Below, one piece after another: positions 36,060-45,840 of a DNA stretch of 64,000 nt. The stretch is from assembly GCF_900130075.1 (NCBI RefSeq), contig NZ_LT671418.1, positions 124,001 through 188,000 of the forward strand. Direction: 5' to 3'. This DNA is from Herminiimonas arsenitoxidans (GTDB lineage: Bacteria; Pseudomonadota; Gammaproteobacteria; Burkholderiales; Burkholderiaceae_D). Under the pieces are notes generated by a model that was given only the letters and a program-made list of their open reading frames with translations, had not been told where the DNA came from and did no database searches. A program made the position numbers and the translations under genes. Numbering within the stretch: the first letter of the stretch is position 1; each line of letters begins with the position of its first letter.

Positions 36060-37325
36060 ATGAAGCTACCTACCTTTCCTTTTTTTCGCGAATTATCCTG
36101 GCCGCAAGTGCGGAATCTGTTCCATTTTGCTGCGCGTCGTCTGAACGAAGAACGTTTGCCGCAAGTTGCCGGTAGCCTGACATTTACCACCGTGTTGGCG
36201 CTGGTGCCGATCTTGACGATAGCGCTGGCGATCTTTACGACTTTTCCTTTGTTCAACACCTTCCGTACTTCGCTGGAAGCGTATTTTGTGCATAACCTGA
36301 TGCCCAAAGGCATCGCGAATACCATCCTTGGTTATCTGACGCAGTTCTCCAGCAAGGCGACTCGTTTGTCTGCTTTTGGCGCGGTGGCATTGATAGTGAC
36401 CGCGGTGGCGATGATGCTGATGATAGATCGCGTGTTCAATCAGATCTGGCGCGTCAAAACCAAGCGTCCCATCATGCAGCGCATTTTGGTGTATTGGGCG
36501 ATTGTCACCTTGGGACCACTGCTGATAGGCGCATCGATGTCGCTGACATCGTATTTGTTTACTGCGACGGATGGGGTGGTGAAAGGTGTTCCATTTGTGG
36601 GCGCCATGTTTTATACATCGATATCCATCTTGCTGAGTATGGTGGCATTTACCTCGCTGTATATCGTCGTGCCTAATCGTCTGGTCGAGTGGCGTGATGC
36701 GGCGTGTGGTGGCTTACTGGCGGCGATTGCATTTGAGATCGTAAAACGCTTGTTTGCCGCTTTCGTGGTGAAAGCGCCTACTTATACCGTGGTGTATGGC
36801 GCGGTAGCGGCTTTCCCGATTTTTCTGGTGTGGATCTATCTGGGATGGATGATTACGCTGGCTGGAGCGGTTGTCACAGCGGCGTTGCCTATCGTTAAAT
36901 ACGAACGCTGGTGGCATATCCCGCAACCGGGTAGTGCTTTTGTCGATGCGATGGCCTTGTTGGCGGTGTTATATGACGCGCGGGCATCGGCCGATTCTTC
37001 TGTCGTCGATACCAAGTTGTTGCGTGACAAGACGCTGCTGGGATTTGATGAGTCCGAAGCGCTGTTGGAAAAAATGCTGGATGCCGGCTGGGTCGCGCGG
37101 CTCAAGTCGGAAGGGCCAAAGCGCATGCAATGGGGCAAGCGCATTACCGATGGCCTGGATCGCTGGGTCTTGCTGGCGAATCCGGAGTATCTGACCTTGG
37201 CCGACGTGTATCGATTATTCGTATTCGACGCCTCAGGCAACGAGACTTTGGCGAAAAAAGTCGAATGTGCAGTCGAACAAGGTCTGGATCAGTCACTTGC
37301 CGCTTATTTTAAATCATCGGACTAG
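36060..37325 (+). CDS. YihY/BrkB family inner-membrane protein
   Basis: Polytopic membrane protein of 421 residues. A family N-terminus ends in LPQVAGSLTFTTVLALVPILTIALA, and about six hydrophobic helices follow up to residue 290. A cytosolic C-terminal part of some 130 residues looks winged-helix-like. Long ago called RNase BN in E. coli, a label later withdrawn; the molecular role is unclear. The start at 36060 is chosen on homology; the frame from 35991 crosses the wrbA/yihY regulatory gap. Its stop overlaps that of the convergent Mpo1-like gene. Confidence 0.88.
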   Translation: MKLPTFPFFRELSWPQVRNLFHFAARRLNEERLPQVAGSLTFTTVLALVPILTIALAIFTTFPLFNTFRTSLEAYFVHNLMPKGIANTILGYLTQFSSKATRLSAFGAVALIVTAVAMMLMIDRVFNQIWRVKTKRPIMQRILVYWAIVTLGPLLIGASMSLTSYLFTATDGVVKGVPFVGAMFYTSISILLSMVAFTSLYIVVPNRLVEWRDAACGGLLAAIAFEIVKRLFAAFVVKAPTYTVVYGAVAAFPIFLVWIYLGWMITLAGAVVTAALPIVKYERWWHIPQPGSAFVDAMALLAVLYDARASADSSVVDTKLLRDKTLLGFDESEALLEKMLDAGWVARLKSEGPKRMQWGKRITDGLDRWVLLANPEYLTLADVYRLFVFDASGNETLAKKVECAVEQGLDQSLAAYFKSSD

Positions 37326-37639
37326 AACGAAATCTGTCCGGTCAGCATTTGCCAGTACATCAGCCATGAACCGATGAAAGAGTAAAACGGTTGCTTGAAT
37401 GATCGAGGGCGGTTTTGCTCAAACTTGAAGTGGCCTATCCAAGCCAAGCCGTAAAACGACACAATGGCTGCAAGTAACCACCATGCATTGCCTGTGAGGA
37501 CAAGAATGGTCAGGAAAATGAGGGCAAGTGACGAGCCGAGAAAATGTAACTGGCGGGACGTGCGGTCAGAATGCTCCGTCAGATAAGCAGCATAAAACTC
37601 GGAAAACGATTGATACGTCTTTTGTGCAATCACACTCAT
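37322..37639 (-). CDS. Mpo1-like (DUF962) membrane protein
   Basis: A 105-residue protein of the DUF962/Mpo1 family. Yeast Mpo1 is an Fe(II)-dependent dioxygenase for 2-hydroxy fatty acid alpha-oxidation. Two hydrophobic hairpins (about 35-65 and 85-100) flank the conserved His-containing motifs LHFLGS near 32 and GHFKFEQNRP near 70. Its last four bases overlap the end of yihY on the other strand. The bacterial substrate is unknown. Confidence 0.85.
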   Translation of the reverse strand: MSVIAQKTYQSFSEFYAAYLTEHSDRTSRQLHFLGSSLALIFLTILVLTGNAWWLLAAIVSFYGLAWIGHFKFEQNRPRSFKQPFYSFIGSWLMYWQMLTGQISF

Positions 37640-37884
37640 GACGGCCTCCGCTGGTTGTTTTTGCTACTTCAGATTAGTCCTCGTTGGGCGGGGATGCAAG
37701 TTCTATTGGCAGGGAGCATGAAACAAGGGCGCGCCTGAATACGGTAGTTACAACGGGCGTCGTAGGGTATTGTGGTGGTTTCATCTATTTATTCAGGCTT
37801 GCGAAGCGATAGTGGATTTTTCGCCGCGCTTGCGCTACATTGAAAGTGTCCGAAGCATAACCACAACTTCTTGAGGACGGTCCC

Positions 37885-38340
37885 ATGAAAGTATCCGAAA
37901 TACTCAAAGTAAAAGGAAACATTCTCTTCACGGTGACACCAGATAGTCCGATGCTGGATGCAGTCAATGTAATGGCGGAAAAAGACATCGGTTCTCTGGT
38001 AGTGATGGAGGCGGGCAATCTGATTGGCATGTTGACCTTCCGCGAGGTAATGGCAACCATACATGCGAATGGCGGTGCAGTAGGTAGTGATACTGTACGT
38101 CGTCACATGAACAACAAGCCGATCACGATCACATCCGATACAGAGGTCAATGATATCCGTCGTTTGATGCTGGAAAAACATGCACGTTATGTTCCGGTTC
38201 TCGATGGAAAAATTCTGGTCGGTGTTATCTCTTTCTACGACGTTGCGAAAGCAGTGCTCGAAGCGCAAAGCTTTGAAAACAAAATGCTGAAGTCGTATAT
38301 TCAGGATTGGCCGGCGGTCGCCAACGAGCAAGACAGTTAA
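37885..38340 (+). CDS. CBS-domain pair protein
   Basis: A 151-residue protein made only of two CBS motifs (about 8-65 and 75-130), a module that binds adenosine nucleotides and senses energy state. Visible phrases: DIGSLVVMEAGNLIGMLTFREVM and ARYVPVLDGKILVGVISFYDVAK. GAGG lies 8 bases before the ATG. It is monocistronic, with its own terminator; the 245 bases upstream hold no gene and no clear promoter. Partner protein unknown. Confidence 0.88.
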   Translation: MKVSEILKVKGNILFTVTPDSPMLDAVNVMAEKDIGSLVVMEAGNLIGMLTFREVMATIHANGGAVGSDTVRRHMNNKPITITSDTEVNDIRRLMLEKHARYVPVLDGKILVGVISFYDVAKAVLEAQSFENKMLKSYIQDWPAVANEQDS

Positions 38341-38358
38341 ACCGTATAGAAGAAAATC

Positions 38359-38401
38359 AAAAGCCGTTCGCGTATTCATTAAATACGCGAACGGCTTTTT
38401 G
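38359..38401 (+). terminator. Rho-independent terminator after the CBS-domain gene
   Basis: An 18-base perfect stem (AAAAGCCGTTCGCGTATT and its complement) around loop CATTA, ending in a T-run. It lies 19 bases after the stop at 38340 and is one of the strongest hairpins in the window. Confidence 0.95.
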
Positions 38402-38497
38402 TCATCTTGATACCTTACAATCCCTTGATCTGTAATCTGTTGCGTCTGATGCGTAGTATCAATGCGCACGGATTTTTTGAACCTACTCTTTCCTCTC

Positions 38498-40384
38498 ATG
38501 CGCAAACCTAGTCAGTTCAGCTTGCTCGCACAACGTCGCTTTGCTCCTTTTTTCTGGACGCAATTTCTGGGCGCATTTAATGACAATGTTTTTAAAACGG
38601 CCTTGTTGACGATACTGACTTTCGAAGCCTTGAATTGGACCACGATAGACAGGGGATTGTTGAATAACCTGATTCCGGGTTTGTTCATTTTGCCGTTTGT
38701 CTTGTTTTCTGCGATTGCCGGGCAATTGGCTGACAAGTTTGAAAAATCAGGCCTGGTGCGTTACATCAAGCTGCTGGAAGTCGCCATCATGCTCGCCGCA
38801 GCAATCGGCTGGATGCGGCACGATCTGTGGTTGTTGATTGCAGCGGTGGCGGGCATGGGTTTGCATTCAACGTTGTTCGGTCCGGTTAAATACTCTTACT
38901 TACCGCAAAAACTCGCACCTGGTGAGCTGGTCGGGGGCAATGGTTTGGTGGAGATGGGGACATTCGTCGGCATCTTGCTGGGCGAAGTATTGGGTGCCGT
39001 GCTGGTATTGCACAAACCGTGGGGAATTGAACTTGTCGCTGGTGGCACAATTGTGATTGCCTTGCTGGGCTGGTTGTCGAGCCGCGCGATTCCGCTGTCG
39101 CCAGCGCCAGAGCCTGAGTTGAAAATTAACTGGAATATTGCAACGGAAACAGTGCGCAATATCCGTTTCTCCCGACAGAATCGTCCAGTATTTTTATCCA
39201 TGCTGGCCAACTCGTGGTTCTGGTTTTATGGCGCGATTTTGTTGGCGCAATTTCCCTTATATGCAAAAGATTATTTGCATGGCGATCACAGTATTTTTGT
39301 CCTGTTGCTGACGATATTCTCACTGGGCATCGGTGCCGGCTCCTTGTTATGCGAGCGTCTGTCTGGTCACAAGGTGGAAATCGGTCTGGTGCCGTTTGGT
39401 GCAATCGGTTTATCGGTATTTGGTTTCGATTTGTTCCTGTCCAGCATCGCGTACACCAATACATCGCTGGTCGATATTGGCGGCTTCCTGCAGCAGCAAG
39501 GCAGTCTGCGCATATTGTTCGATTGCTTGATGATAGGCATGTTCGGCGGTTTGTATATCGTTCCCTTGTTTGCCTTGATTCAGACGCGCTGCGATCCCGC
39601 ACACATGTCGCGCACGATTGCTGGCATGAATATCTTGAATGCGCTGTTCATGGTTGTGGCTGCATTGGTCGCTATGGTTTTGCTGAATCTGGGTTTGAGT
39701 ATTCCGCAACTGTTTCTCGTCACTGCGATTTTGAATGCGCTGGTTGCTGCATACATTTTTACCGTGGTGCCAGAGTTCCTGCTTCGCTTCCTCGCATGGT
39801 TGATGCTGCACACCACGCATCGCGTGCGGGCCATCAATGCCGAACGTATTCCACAGGATGGTGCGGCAATTCTGGTTTGTAACCATGTCAGTTATATGGA
39901 TGCGATTGTTATCTTGGCTACGAGTCCACGTCCCTTGCGTTTTGTGATGGATCATCGCATTTTTAAAATTCCTTTGTTATCCGCATTGTTCAAGGCTATA
40001 AGAGCGATTCCTATTGCTCCTGCCAGTGAAGATACAGAGGTGATGGAAGCTGCTTATGAAACGATTGCGCATGCATTACAACGCGGGGAGTTGGTCTGTA
40101 TTTTCCCTGAAGGGAAGTTGACGAATAATGGTGAGTTGAATGAATTCAAGGGCGGCATCATGAAGATCCTGGAACGTACGCCAGTGCCAGTTATTCCGAT
40201 GGCGCTGCGTGGTTTGTGGGGCAGTTTGTTGACACGCAGTGCTGACAATCCTTTCCAACGCTCCTTCCGCAGCGGACCGTTTTCCAGGTTGGAGTTGGTA
40301 GTAGGTTTGCCGATGTCGGCGGCAGAAGTCACGCCGGAAATTCTACGTGCTCAGGTGCAGAATCTGCGCGGCGAGATGAAGTGA
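38498..40384 (+). CDS. LplT-PlsC fusion: MFS lysophospholipid transporter joined to acyltransferase domain
   Basis: A 628-residue inner-membrane protein for lysophospholipid import and re-acylation. Residues about 10-415 form an MFS transporter resembling LplT (FWTQFLGAFNDNVFKTALL near the start). From about 425 a PlsC-type acyltransferase follows with the HxxxxD motif in CNHVSYMDAI near 460 and FPEGKLTNNGELNEFKGG near 530. Enteric Aas adds an acyl-ACP synthetase domain, which is absent here. ATG at 38498 is preferred by alignment; ATG at 38462 would add 12 residues. Neither has a strong ribosome site. Confidence 0.87.
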   Translation: MRKPSQFSLLAQRRFAPFFWTQFLGAFNDNVFKTALLTILTFEALNWTTIDRGLLNNLIPGLFILPFVLFSAIAGQLADKFEKSGLVRYIKLLEVAIMLAAAIGWMRHDLWLLIAAVAGMGLHSTLFGPVKYSYLPQKLAPGELVGGNGLVEMGTFVGILLGEVLGAVLVLHKPWGIELVAGGTIVIALLGWLSSRAIPLSPAPEPELKINWNIATETVRNIRFSRQNRPVFLSMLANSWFWFYGAILLAQFPLYAKDYLHGDHSIFVLLLTIFSLGIGAGSLLCERLSGHKVEIGLVPFGAIGLSVFGFDLFLSSIAYTNTSLVDIGGFLQQQGSLRILFDCLMIGMFGGLYIVPLFALIQTRCDPAHMSRTIAGMNILNALFMVVAALVAMVLLNLGLSIPQLFLVTAILNALVAAYIFTVVPEFLLRFLAWLMLHTTHRVRAINAERIPQDGAAILVCNHVSYMDAIVILATSPRPLRFVMDHRIFKIPLLSALFKAIRAIPIAPASEDTEVMEAAYETIAHALQRGELVCIFPEGKLTNNGELNEFKGGIMKILERTPVPVIPMALRGLWGSLLTRSADNPFQRSFRSGPFSRLELVVGLPMSAAEVTPEILRAQVQNLRGEMK

Positions 40385-40464
40385 TATGTGTAGCTTAATG
40401 CGAGCAGTTTAAATCGCGGGTATTGCTGCGATTGAGTGGGGATGTATTGCAGGCGAAAGAGGTA

Positions 40465-43368
40465 TTACGTTTGCGGATGCAATGCATCGTCATCATTGTT
40501 TCTTTGCGGCGCAATGAGCGGTAGAGTCAAGGTGAAGGTCGTACCGATACCAATTGCACTTTGCACACGAACACGACCACCCAGCACGCCGCTGACAATG
40601 TTGTGAACAATATTCAAGCCTAGGCCTGATCCGCCAGCCCCCAGTTTGGTGGTGAAGAAGGGATCGAAAATTCGATTCAAATTCTGCGCAGGAATGCCGA
40701 TGCCATCATCCTTGATGCTGAGTTCTACCCAGCCATCGATAGTGTTGCGGGCGGAAATCACCACGACACCTTGTGCTTTTCCATCGAAGCCGTGCAACAG
40801 CGCGTTATTGATCAAATTGGTCAATACTTGACCCAAGGGACCAGGATAGCTGTCGAAACTAATATCATCCGGAATATCCTGCTCGACCACGATGCCATTC
40901 TTGCGTATCACCGGCCATAGCGTCAGAAGGATTTCGCTGGTGACTTCAGCCAGAGAAAATGGGCGTCTTTGCGAGCTGGTTTGATCGATTGCAACTTGTT
41001 TGAAGCTGTTGACCATATCTGCGGCACGATGCAAATTCCTCACCAGAATATCGCCGGCCTTGCCAACGTCAGTGATGTAACTCTCCAGCGTTGAACGTTT
41101 GATCCCGTGGTTGTCACGATAATTTTCTGTGAGTGCAGAAGTCTGATCACTGAGAGTGCTGGCGACCATCAGACTGTTACCGATAGGCGTATTCAATTCA
41201 TGTGAAATACCAGCGACCAGCGCGCCTAGCGCTGCCAATTTTTCGTTATTTACCAATTCTTCATGGGCGAGATTTAGCGCATCCAGTGTGGTTTCCAATT
41301 CCTGGTTTGCCTGCTGTAACTCTTCCGTACGTTCGATGACGCGATCTTCCAGCGTAGTGTTGAGATCAAGAATTTCGTTCTCAATCAAACGTTTTTCCGT
41401 CACATCCTGACAGGCGAGAATGCCAAACTGCTCGCCCTCAAGCAAGAAAATATGTCCGGAAAGTTGAATCAATACTTTGGTGCCGTCACCTCTATACATC
41501 CATATTTCGCCATGTGATCCCGTCTCTCCGCTGGTTCTTAATTTCTCTAAAAGAACGTCTCGATCGACAGGGTCGCAGTACATCGCAAGATCTTGCGTAT
41601 TTCTTCCAATGACAGATGAGCGTGATCGCAGGAACAATCGTTCGAACGCACTGTTGATGTCTTTGATCACATTATTATTTTTGACTTGTGTAACGAACAT
41701 CGGCACTGGTGTCGAATGAAAAATCGTGGCAAAGCGTTGCTCGCTTAGACGCAATTCTTCTTCCGTATGTTTGCGCTCCAGCTCGGCAGAGGCGCGTTCG
41801 CTGAATACTTGTAGCAATGAGCGGGTCAGGTCGGGATTGCGTAGCGCGCTAGAGTGCATGACGGCCAATACGCCTATCGTATGCCCGTTTACATCATGCA
41901 GAGGCGCGCCTGCATAACTATCCCAGCCTTGTGCATTCAAGACCTTGTATTGCGGGAATATGGATTGAACATCGATAGCCAAGACGCAGATCTGGCCTCT
42001 TAATGTTCGCTCACAAGGCGTTCCGGAAATCGTGTATTCGAAGTTGTCGACAGTATTGCCATGCAAGTACGCCGACAGTGTGTGTATGCGCGTTGGATGA
42101 TCTGGCTTTTGCAGCAAGCCTATGAAGGCGCAATCGGCGCGCAATGCGGATGCCAGATCATGGACGAGCGATTCAAAGAAGGATTTCCCTGTTATGCCAT
42201 GCGTACCTTGTGCCAGTCGCAAGAGTGCATGATCGGCTTCCGCTTTTTGTTCTTCCAGCAATTGCTGCACACTTGATGCCTTGCGTTTTTCTGTGATGTT
42301 TTCTGCCAATGTCAACAATCGTCCCTTGTTGCCGTCGCTTTCATCTATTGTTGTGTAACGCCATGCGCAAGTAATCGTACGGCCATCTGCAGTTAGATGG
42401 TCGTAGATGCTGTGTGCATTTTTGGTATCGGGTTGTTGGATGAATGTATCGATGAAATTGGGTTGTGTGTAAGGAGCCAGAAAGCGTCCATTTCGTCCGA
42501 GTACTTCTTCACGGCGATAACCGAATATCTGTTCCGCGGCTTTATTCCATTCAATGATCTGGCCATTCTTGCTCCATTCAATGATGGCGAGAGGACTTTG
42601 TTCCAGCAATAAGCGCAAGCGTGTTTCGCGCTCGTGCAGTGTTTTTTCTATACGAATACGCTTCTCGATATCGTCCAGCAGCTCTTGATTCTTTTGGTCC
42701 AGATCGGAAAACAGAGTGCGCAGATGGATACGCGTATTTTCAAGTCCTTGCGCAAGCGCACCGATTTCATCTTGATGCTTCCATGTGAATGGTTCGTCCA
42801 GTTTGCGTTCAGCCAATTGCTTGGCGCTCGTCTTCAAACGCAGCAAGGGACGCACCAAGCGTCGTTCCAACAAGATCAGAATGAGCAGGATAGACAAGCC
42901 GGTTTGTACAGCCAAGAGCAGAGCTTGATACGCAAGGCCTTCTGTCATGACTTGCTGTAAATGCAGGCTGTTGACCTCGACGCTTAGCGATCCTGCGGCT
43001 TGACCACGATGATAGACATTGATATTAGAGCTGGCGGTAAAGCCTACGCGCCTATCGTGATGAGCAGCGATGGCAAAAGGTGTGTGTTTGTTGTCGCGTG
43101 CTTCAATGCGGACGATATTATTATTTTTAGACAGCGCAGTATCGATGGCTGTGCTGACGTCCTGATAATCGAGATTCCACAAGGCTGCGCTGATGCTGTC
43201 GGCGATCATGGCCGCATTTTCTTCAGCGAGCTTGATGGTTTTATTTTTTATTTCTGAATCGTAGAGCTTGAACCAGCTATAGCCATTGATCAGAATTGCC
43301 GGCACGAGCAAACCGATTATCACGGTCAATACGATTGAACGACGCAACGTGAGTACGCTTTTTTTCAT
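40465..43368 (-). CDS. Membrane sensor histidine kinase with HAMP, PAS, GAF, PAS domains
   Basis: A 967-residue sensor kinase. TM1 (about 10-28) and TM2 (about 145-167) flank a periplasmic loop. A HAMP segment follows (RLVRPLLRLKTSAKQLAERK), then PAS 1 (about 250-360), a GAF domain (about 385-545, with DLASALRADCAFIGLL), and PAS 2 (about 560-680). A coiled coil of about 40 residues leads to HisKA with phospho-His near 722 in GISHELNTPIGN, and then the ATPase (NLINNALLHGF, DDGIGIP, GGSGLGLNIV). It lies 82 bases downstream of a response-regulator gene on the same strand, so the two probably form a system. Signal unknown. Confidence 0.9.
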   Translation of the reverse strand: MKKSVLTLRRSIVLTVIIGLLVPAILINGYSWFKLYDSEIKNKTIKLAEENAAMIADSISAALWNLDYQDVSTAIDTALSKNNNIVRIEARDNKHTPFAIAAHHDRRVGFTASSNINVYHRGQAAGSLSVEVNSLHLQQVMTEGLAYQALLLAVQTGLSILLILILLERRLVRPLLRLKTSAKQLAERKLDEPFTWKHQDEIGALAQGLENTRIHLRTLFSDLDQKNQELLDDIEKRIRIEKTLHERETRLRLLLEQSPLAIIEWSKNGQIIEWNKAAEQIFGYRREEVLGRNGRFLAPYTQPNFIDTFIQQPDTKNAHSIYDHLTADGRTITCAWRYTTIDESDGNKGRLLTLAENITEKRKASSVQQLLEEQKAEADHALLRLAQGTHGITGKSFFESLVHDLASALRADCAFIGLLQKPDHPTRIHTLSAYLHGNTVDNFEYTISGTPCERTLRGQICVLAIDVQSIFPQYKVLNAQGWDSYAGAPLHDVNGHTIGVLAVMHSSALRNPDLTRSLLQVFSERASAELERKHTEEELRLSEQRFATIFHSTPVPMFVTQVKNNNVIKDINSAFERLFLRSRSSVIGRNTQDLAMYCDPVDRDVLLEKLRTSGETGSHGEIWMYRGDGTKVLIQLSGHIFLLEGEQFGILACQDVTEKRLIENEILDLNTTLEDRVIERTEELQQANQELETTLDALNLAHEELVNNEKLAALGALVAGISHELNTPIGNSLMVASTLSDQTSALTENYRDNHGIKRSTLESYITDVGKAGDILVRNLHRAADMVNSFKQVAIDQTSSQRRPFSLAEVTSEILLTLWPVIRKNGIVVEQDIPDDISFDSYPGPLGQVLTNLINNALLHGFDGKAQGVVVISARNTIDGWVELSIKDDGIGIPAQNLNRIFDPFFTTKLGAGGSGLGLNIVHNIVSGVLGGRVRVQSAIGIGTTFTLTLPLIAPQRNNDDDALHPQT

Positions 43369-43450
43369 ATCGTCCGGCGGAGAGTTGGGCTGGTCGGCGA
43401 TGACAGAAAGCAGCCGGCCTTGTGCGCGAGATGGAGTGTTTTTGTGCGTT

Positions 43451-45694
43451 CTAGATTTGTTTGTGATTACCCAACCAACTGTGCAGTGCGTCGGAAGTCA
43501 TGGGTTTTGCGAATAGATAACCTTGGCCCATAGGACAGCCGAGCGCAGTCAGAATCTCTGCCTGTCTTTCATCTTCTACGCCTTCAGCAATGATATCCAG
43601 TTCCAGATTGCGACCTAACTGAATAATCATTTCGGCTATGCTGCTGCCGCGTGACGAATCAGTAATTTCTGTAACGAAGGCGCGATCAATCTTGAGACGA
43701 TCTACGCTTAGTTTTTGTAAGTGGCTGAGCGAGGAGAAGCCAGTGCCGAAATCATCAATCGCGATGCTGACGCCGGTTGCCGTAATTTGATCCAGCAATT
43801 TGATCAAGGCATCGGGTTCTTCCATCGCCATCGATTCGGTGATTTCCAGCTCGATGCAATGCGGCGGAGCATTGGTGTCGTGTAATGCATTGCGCAGCAT
43901 GCTGAGGAAGTGCGGATGACGGAACTGCACCTGGGATACGTTGACCGAGACCATGAAGTCGGTAAAGCCCAGGCGTTGAACGCGTACAAGTTCCTGGCAA
44001 GCTTGGCGCAGTACCCATTCACCCAGTTCGATGATCAAGCCTGAATATTCGGCAATCGGAATAAAGCGGCTAGGCGGAATCGAAGAGCCATCTTCAGTCG
44101 TCCAGCGCAATAGCGCTTCCGCACCGACTGGCATGCGCGTGGCCATGTCGACTTGCGGTTGATAGACGACGGACAAATGTCGCTCTTCAAACGCGGCGCG
44201 TAAAGCGTGCATCATGTTGACGCGTTCACGGATGTCGATACCCATGTTGCGGGAGAAATACAGATGTCCGGTGCGTTGCTGATGCTTGGCACGCTTGAGC
44301 GCGATATGCGCATTTTTCAACGCTTCTACACCACGACCTTTATGTTCGGACAAACGAACCAGGCCGACGGTTGCAGAGAGTTGTACATCTTGTCCGTCGA
44401 TGCTGAATGGACGTTCAAACTGAGCAAGCACAGCGGCAGGGTTGACTTGAATGTCGTCGCCCAATACGCCAAAGGTGTCGCCACCGACGCGCGCCACAAT
44501 CAATCTATCGCCCAGACGTGATTGCAAGCGTGTTGCTACGGCAAGCAATAGCAGATCGCCGAATTGATGGCCGAGCGTGTCATTGGTTTCTGCGAAATGA
44601 TCAATGTCGATCAGTGCCAGCGTGGTTGGCTGGTTTTTGGTCGAGATTAAATTCTCGTCGATGATTTCTTTGAGGCGTGTGCGATTCGGCAGTTTGGTCA
44701 GCGAATCGTAGAAAGCGGAATTGTGTAGACGTGTAACGAGCGAAATGTTGGCAAGACCAACTGAAATATTGCTACAGAAAACCTCCAGCAAGCGTAGTTC
44801 GATATCGTTTAACGGTCGCTCGGTTCTGAAGAAGGCTGCAAAATTTCTAAATGCATTGCCGGTGAAGTGCAGGGCGGTAAATTCACGGCCATAGATATTG
44901 CGTTTTTCGTGCAGGGCGCGGGTTAAGGTCTTGTCGATACTCGCATCTTCGATGGAGGACAGCGGATGATTGATCAAGTCGCTGTATTTTCCTGCGGCGG
45001 CGACGATGAATAAGGCATTTTCCTGGTTATGGAGCTGCTCCTGTATGCAAAACAAACCGTCAGGCGGCAGGCTAAGCAGGCGAGCAATTTGGGTTATTAC
45101 GCCAGTGGTGAATTCTTCAAACGTTTGTAACGCCATCAGCTCTGTACTGGCGCGCAGGATCATATCCAGGCCGCTGCTGCTTGAGTTGATGGTGCAGATT
45201 TGTTCGTAGGAGCGAATTGCGGCTGTGACAACGGTGTACAGCTTGATGCGGGTCAGTTCAGATTTGGTTTTGTAATCGTTGATATCGAACTGTTGAATCG
45301 CGTCGATTTCAGGAGCGTAACCAGGTTGGCCGGTGCGGAGGATAATGCGGACTTCTGCGCGGTGTAATACATCGCGTATGTAATGCACCAATTGCAGGCC
45401 TTCATCCTGCTGCTCCATGACGACATCAAGCAAAATAACCGCAATATGCGGCTCTTTTGCCAGAATTTCTCTGGCTTGCTCTGCAGAATAGGCATGCAAA
45501 AACGCCAGAGGTCGATTTTGTATTTCAACGTTGCTGAGTGCAAAAGTGGTCGCCGAATGGACGTCAGCATCATCGTCGATGATCATGACCTGCCATACGT
45601 CGCTGCTTGCACCTAACTTACCGTCACCGGACACGCGCACCGTTTCGTCCAGAAATACAAGGTCATCCTCGCTATGGCTGACCAACTTGCCCAT
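43451..45694 (-). CDS. Response regulator with DUF3369, GGDEF and EAL domains
   Basis: A 747-residue cyclic-di-GMP signalling protein. Receiver domain (about 33-160; acidic pair near 40, phospho-Asp 90 in VILLDVVME), DUF3369 (about 165-340), GGDEF (about 350-485) and EAL (about 500-740). The cyclase signature reads GGDTF, losing the second acidic residue, so synthesis is doubtful. The EAL domain keeps EALLRW, the Asn in VNVSQVQF, ELEITES, DDFGTGFSSL, the Lys in LKIDRAF and EGVEDERQ, so phosphodiesterase activity is likely. The start at 45694 has GGAGAAGG upstream; a longer frame to 45799 lacks support. The kinase gene follows. Confidence 0.9.
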   Translation of the reverse strand: MGKLVSHSEDDLVFLDETVRVSGDGKLGASSDVWQVMIIDDDADVHSATTFALSNVEIQNRPLAFLHAYSAEQAREILAKEPHIAVILLDVVMEQQDEGLQLVHYIRDVLHRAEVRIILRTGQPGYAPEIDAIQQFDINDYKTKSELTRIKLYTVVTAAIRSYEQICTINSSSSGLDMILRASTELMALQTFEEFTTGVITQIARLLSLPPDGLFCIQEQLHNQENALFIVAAAGKYSDLINHPLSSIEDASIDKTLTRALHEKRNIYGREFTALHFTGNAFRNFAAFFRTERPLNDIELRLLEVFCSNISVGLANISLVTRLHNSAFYDSLTKLPNRTRLKEIIDENLISTKNQPTTLALIDIDHFAETNDTLGHQFGDLLLLAVATRLQSRLGDRLIVARVGGDTFGVLGDDIQVNPAAVLAQFERPFSIDGQDVQLSATVGLVRLSEHKGRGVEALKNAHIALKRAKHQQRTGHLYFSRNMGIDIRERVNMMHALRAAFEERHLSVVYQPQVDMATRMPVGAEALLRWTTEDGSSIPPSRFIPIAEYSGLIIELGEWVLRQACQELVRVQRLGFTDFMVSVNVSQVQFRHPHFLSMLRNALHDTNAPPHCIELEITESMAMEEPDALIKLLDQITATGVSIAIDDFGTGFSSLSHLQKLSVDRLKIDRAFVTEITDSSRGSSIAEMIIQLGRNLELDIIAEGVEDERQAEILTALGCPMGQGYLFAKPMTSDALHSWLGNHKQI

Positions 45695-45840
45695 ATGGTG
45701 CCTTCTCCGAGATTGGTTATTCTGATTTGGAATCCGTATATTGCACATCGATTTGTCATCAGGCAATGATTTTTCTTGAACTATTTGTTTTCTGTGCACT
45801 GGTAGAATGACTACTTTATTTAGCTTATAACCATCAAATC

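Noticed and set aside
43000..43516. Plus-strand frames opposite the start of the histidine kinase gene
   Set aside because: They overlap the conserved kinase N-terminus and the end of the regulator gene and have no supporting features.
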